Shown: piece by piece, positions 6,280 through 7,776 of the stretch
How positions within the stretch are numbered: position 1 is the stretch's first letter
Layout of the letters: every line of letters begins with the position of its first letter
Assembly (NCBI GenBank): GCA_014762485.1
Contig: JABURU010000185.1
Coordinates: 1-7,776, forward strand
DNA from: Gammaproteobacteria bacterium
GTDB taxonomy: Bacteria; Pseudomonadota; Gammaproteobacteria; Thiohalospirales; Thiohalospiraceae
Length of the DNA: 7,776 nt
Direction: 5' to 3'
Program-made: the position numbers and the translations under genes
The notes under the pieces: model-generated
Told to the model about the DNA's origin: nothing
The model's input: the letters and a program-made list of their open reading frames with translations, nothing else
Databases searched by the model: none

Positions 6280-7353
6280 ATGTTACGAAATATCTGGCTC
6301 TTATCCGCCATGCAGGCCTTGATGATGTCGGGTAATACCTTGTTGATCACCACCTCTGCACTGGTAGGCTTTTCGCTGGCAACGGATAAATCACTGGCAA
6401 CCTTGCCATTGGCCAGCCAGTTTCTGGCGACGATGTTAATGACGATTCCTGCCTCATTGTGGATGCAAAAGGTTGGACGTCGTGTTGGCTTTGCTACCGG
6501 TACACTACTGGGATTGTTAGGTGCCGTGACATTAAGTTATGCCGTTTTCCAGCAACAGTTCTGGTTATTTGTCATCGGTACGATCTTAATTGGCATGTTT
6601 AATGGCTTTGGTATGTACTACCGCTTCGCCGCCGTCGAGGTGGCCACCGATGAGTATAAAAGTCGAGCGATCTCCTATGTCATGGCCGGTGGTGTGTTCG
6701 CGGCTCTGGTAGGCCCCAACCTGGCTAACTGGACACGGGACTGGACCGAGATTCCGTTTGCCAGTAGTTACCTGGTGATTGCTGGTCTGTATATTATTTC
6801 ATTGCTTGCCTTATTCCGCTTACGGCTACCTAAACCGGTAGTAAGAAGTAAAAATGATAGCGGCCGCCGATTGAGCGAGATTATGTTGCAGCCAGTATTT
6901 ATTGTTGCGGTGATGGGGGGCATGTTTGGCTTTGCCGTGATGTCGCTGGTGATGACGGCCACTCCTTTGGCGATGGAGCATCACCCACACCCTTTTTCTG
7001 ATATCGCCTTTGTTATCCAGTGGCATGTGCTGGGCATGTTTGTGCCCTCTTTCTTTACCGGGCACCTGATTCGTCGCTGGGGTGTATTGAAGATCATGCT
7101 ACTGGGTGCAATATTTAACCTGCTTTGTGTGTTGATCAATCTAACTGGTACTAGCTTATGGCATTACTGGACGGCATTAGTTTTACTTGGTGTGGGCTGG
7201 AATTTTCTTTTTGTTGGTGGAACTACACTGTTAACCGAAGCCTATCGTGCTGAAGAAAGCGCCAGGGTACAGGCGATAAATGATTTTATGGTTTATTCGA
7301 TGGTTACACTGGCATCGGTGACGGCGGGTGCGTTGCAGTACCAGTTTGGCTGA
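6280..7353 (+). CDS. MFS transporter, interrupted by an in-frame TGA before the last helix
   Basis: A 357-residue reading up to TGA 7351-7353, with the layout of a major facilitator: about 11 hydrophobic helices. These include TM1 (about 5-31), a motif-A-like loop QKVGRRVG (63-70) between TM2 and TM3, a GP-containing TM5 (about 131-151), a basic central loop (180-198) and TM7-TM11 (about 203-355). MFS proteins usually have 12 helices and about 390-400 residues. The missing TM12 is encoded immediately after the TGA in the same frame (see next entry), so a full-length form would be 392 residues. The context G-(stop)-Q-W-V-N suggests the TGA replaced a TGG Trp codon. GGCGG (6268-6272) lies 7 nt before the ATG, and ttcA ends 17 bp upstream. 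The substrate is not apparent; resemblance is to drug/metabolite efflux-type or vitamin-uptake MFS members. It is either a recent pseudogene, a truncated but possibly partly working carrier, or affected by a sequence error. Confidence 0.88.
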   Translation: MLRNIWLLSAMQALMMSGNTLLITTSALVGFSLATDKSLATLPLASQFLATMLMTIPASLWMQKVGRRVGFATGTLLGLLGAVTLSYAVFQQQFWLFVIGTILIGMFNGFGMYYRFAAVEVATDEYKSRAISYVMAGGVFAALVGPNLANWTRDWTEIPFASSYLVIAGLYIISLLALFRLRLPKPVVRSKNDSGRRLSEIMLQPVFIVAVMGGMFGFAVMSLVMTATPLAMEHHPHPFSDIAFVIQWHVLGMFVPSFFTGHLIRRWGVLKIMLLGAIFNLLCVLINLTGTSLWHYWTALVLLGVGWNFLFVGGTTLLTEAYRAEESARVQAINDFMVYSMVTLASVTAGALQYQFG

Positions 7354-7458
7354 CAGTGGGTCAACATTGGGGTGACACCAGTCATTCTGATCACCATGTT
7401 TGCCATCATCTGGCTGATGATACTAAGAAATCGGCAGACGGTGTCCAGTATCGTCTAA
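7354..7458 (+). pseudogene. Detached C-terminal segment of the MFS gene (12th membrane helix)
   Basis: In frame with the transporter and directly after its TGA, 34 codons run to TAA 7456-7458: QWVNIGVTPVILITMFAI, then I-I-W-L-M-I-L, then a basic end R-N-R-Q and a short tail. This is a hydrophobic helix with a positively charged cytoplasmic end, as expected for MFS TM12. No start codon with a ribosome site precedes it, so it would be made only by read-through. That no frameshift or second stop has accumulated suggests the TGA is recent, or that it is tolerated or a base-call error. Confidence 0.72.
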
Positions 7459-7464
7459 TAAGAA

Positions 7465-7491
7465 TATAGCGGTTATTTGGGAACCGCTATA
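7465..7491 (-). terminator. Perfect 10-bp hairpin at the end of the diiron gene, candidate terminator
   Basis: TATAGCGGTT (7465-7474) pairs perfectly with AACCGCTATA (7482-7491) around a 7-nt loop. On the minus strand it is followed by TTCTTATTA, a moderately T-rich run, which suits termination of the diiron-protein gene. On the plus strand the stem is followed by CCCACTTCC, with no T-run, so it would stop ttcA-MFS transcripts poorly but could stabilise their 3' end. The stem includes the last codons and the stop (7473-7475) of the minus-strand gene. Confidence 0.6.
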
Positions 7492-7776
7492 CCCACTTCC
7501 AGCTCTTCCAGCCAGTCTAGAAACTTGCTGACGTTCTCGCCTTTAAAAATGCGACCATGTTGTGGGCACATCATATCAATATCCAGTTCGCGCACCCGGG
7601 CTATCCAGTCGTTCTTCGCACGATTGGATGGCATCCAGCGTTGATGAAACATCTTCATCTTGGGAATGTGTTCTTCAAAGTCATCCACATACATGGGCGC
7701 ATCATCTGGCTCCAGTGCCGCCCCTACATCACCGGACATTAATATTTTGGCTACCGGATCGTAGACATGGAAATTA
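7473..7776 (-). CDS. MBL-fold diiron (oxygen-binding/flavodiiron-like) protein, C-terminal part
   Basis: One hundred C-terminal residues; the frame is open to the right edge, so the true start lies outside and the internal ATG at 7739 is not a start. The sequence matches the C-terminal half of metallo-beta-lactamase-fold proteins of the ROO/FprA-like diiron group, some of which bind or sense O2. NFHVYDP is followed by ILMSGDVGAA, whose Asp (visible residue 16) is the expected metal-bridging ligand. MMCPQHGRIF supplies the last metal His (visible residue 73). FHQRWMPSNRA (visible 43-53) is a family-typical helix. The upstream ligand motif HxExDH is outside the window. The protein ends soon after FLDWLEELEVG with no flavodoxin or rubredoxin extension, so it is a stand-alone MBL domain. 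Whether it is an O2/NO reductase, sensor or hydrolase cannot be said from this part. Confidence 0.85.
   Translation of the reverse strand, partial: NFHVYDPVAKILMSGDVGAALEPDDAPMYVDDFEEHIPKMKMFHQRWMPSNRAKNDWIARVRELDIDMMCPQHGRIFKGENVSKFLDWLEELEVGIAVPK

Noticed and set aside
7351..7353. UGA recoded as tryptophan (alternative genetic code)
   Set aside because: Gammaproteobacteria such as TtcA suggests use the standard code, TGG encodes Trp throughout, and mgtC ends at a normal TGA. A local nonsense change or read error is simpler, though mgtC alone cannot exclude recoding because its frame closes seven codons later.

Overview
The window looks like chromosomal DNA of a free-living gammaproteobacterium. 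The basis is the very typical gammaproteobacterial TtcA, the HD-GYP and MgtC/SapB genes, the Shine-Dalgarno-led starts and the moderate GC content; this is an inference and no species is claimed. There is no rRNA, tRNA, CRISPR array, IS element or phage gene. The window is tightly packed housekeeping and accessory DNA with one real gap, at 4950-5392.

Layout. 1-422 (minus) is the N-terminal half of a voltage-gated cation channel that runs off the left edge. 485-1357 (minus) is an alpha/beta hydrolase directly upstream of it. 1429-2547 (plus), divergent from the hydrolase, is an HD-GYP-type protein whose HD pair is replaced by Ala-Asn. 2551-3432 (minus) is an uncharacterised protein with an EF-hand-like DxDxDG loop. 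3528-4214 (plus) is a MgtC/SapB-family membrane protein. 4215-4949 (minus) is a helical protein of unknown function. 5393-6262 (plus) is ttcA, the tRNA 2-thiocytidine synthase, followed after 17 bp by a major facilitator superfamily (MFS) transporter (6280-7353). The transporter frame is cut by a TGA but continues open to 7458 and encodes the expected last membrane helix. 7473-7776 (minus) is the C-terminal part of a metallo-beta-lactamase-fold diiron protein that runs off the right edge.

The genes do not form one pathway. Transcription alternates between strands, giving two convergent pairs with 3 bp and 0 bp between stop codons and a third pair that shares a perfect 10-bp hairpin. Likely co-transcribed pairs are hydrolase-channel and ttcA-MFS.

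Most worth a second look: the HD-GYP protein that has lost its HD dyad, the in-frame TGA in the transporter, the hairpin formed partly from the end of the diiron gene, and the two gene families of unknown function. I found no convincing new multi-gene system.
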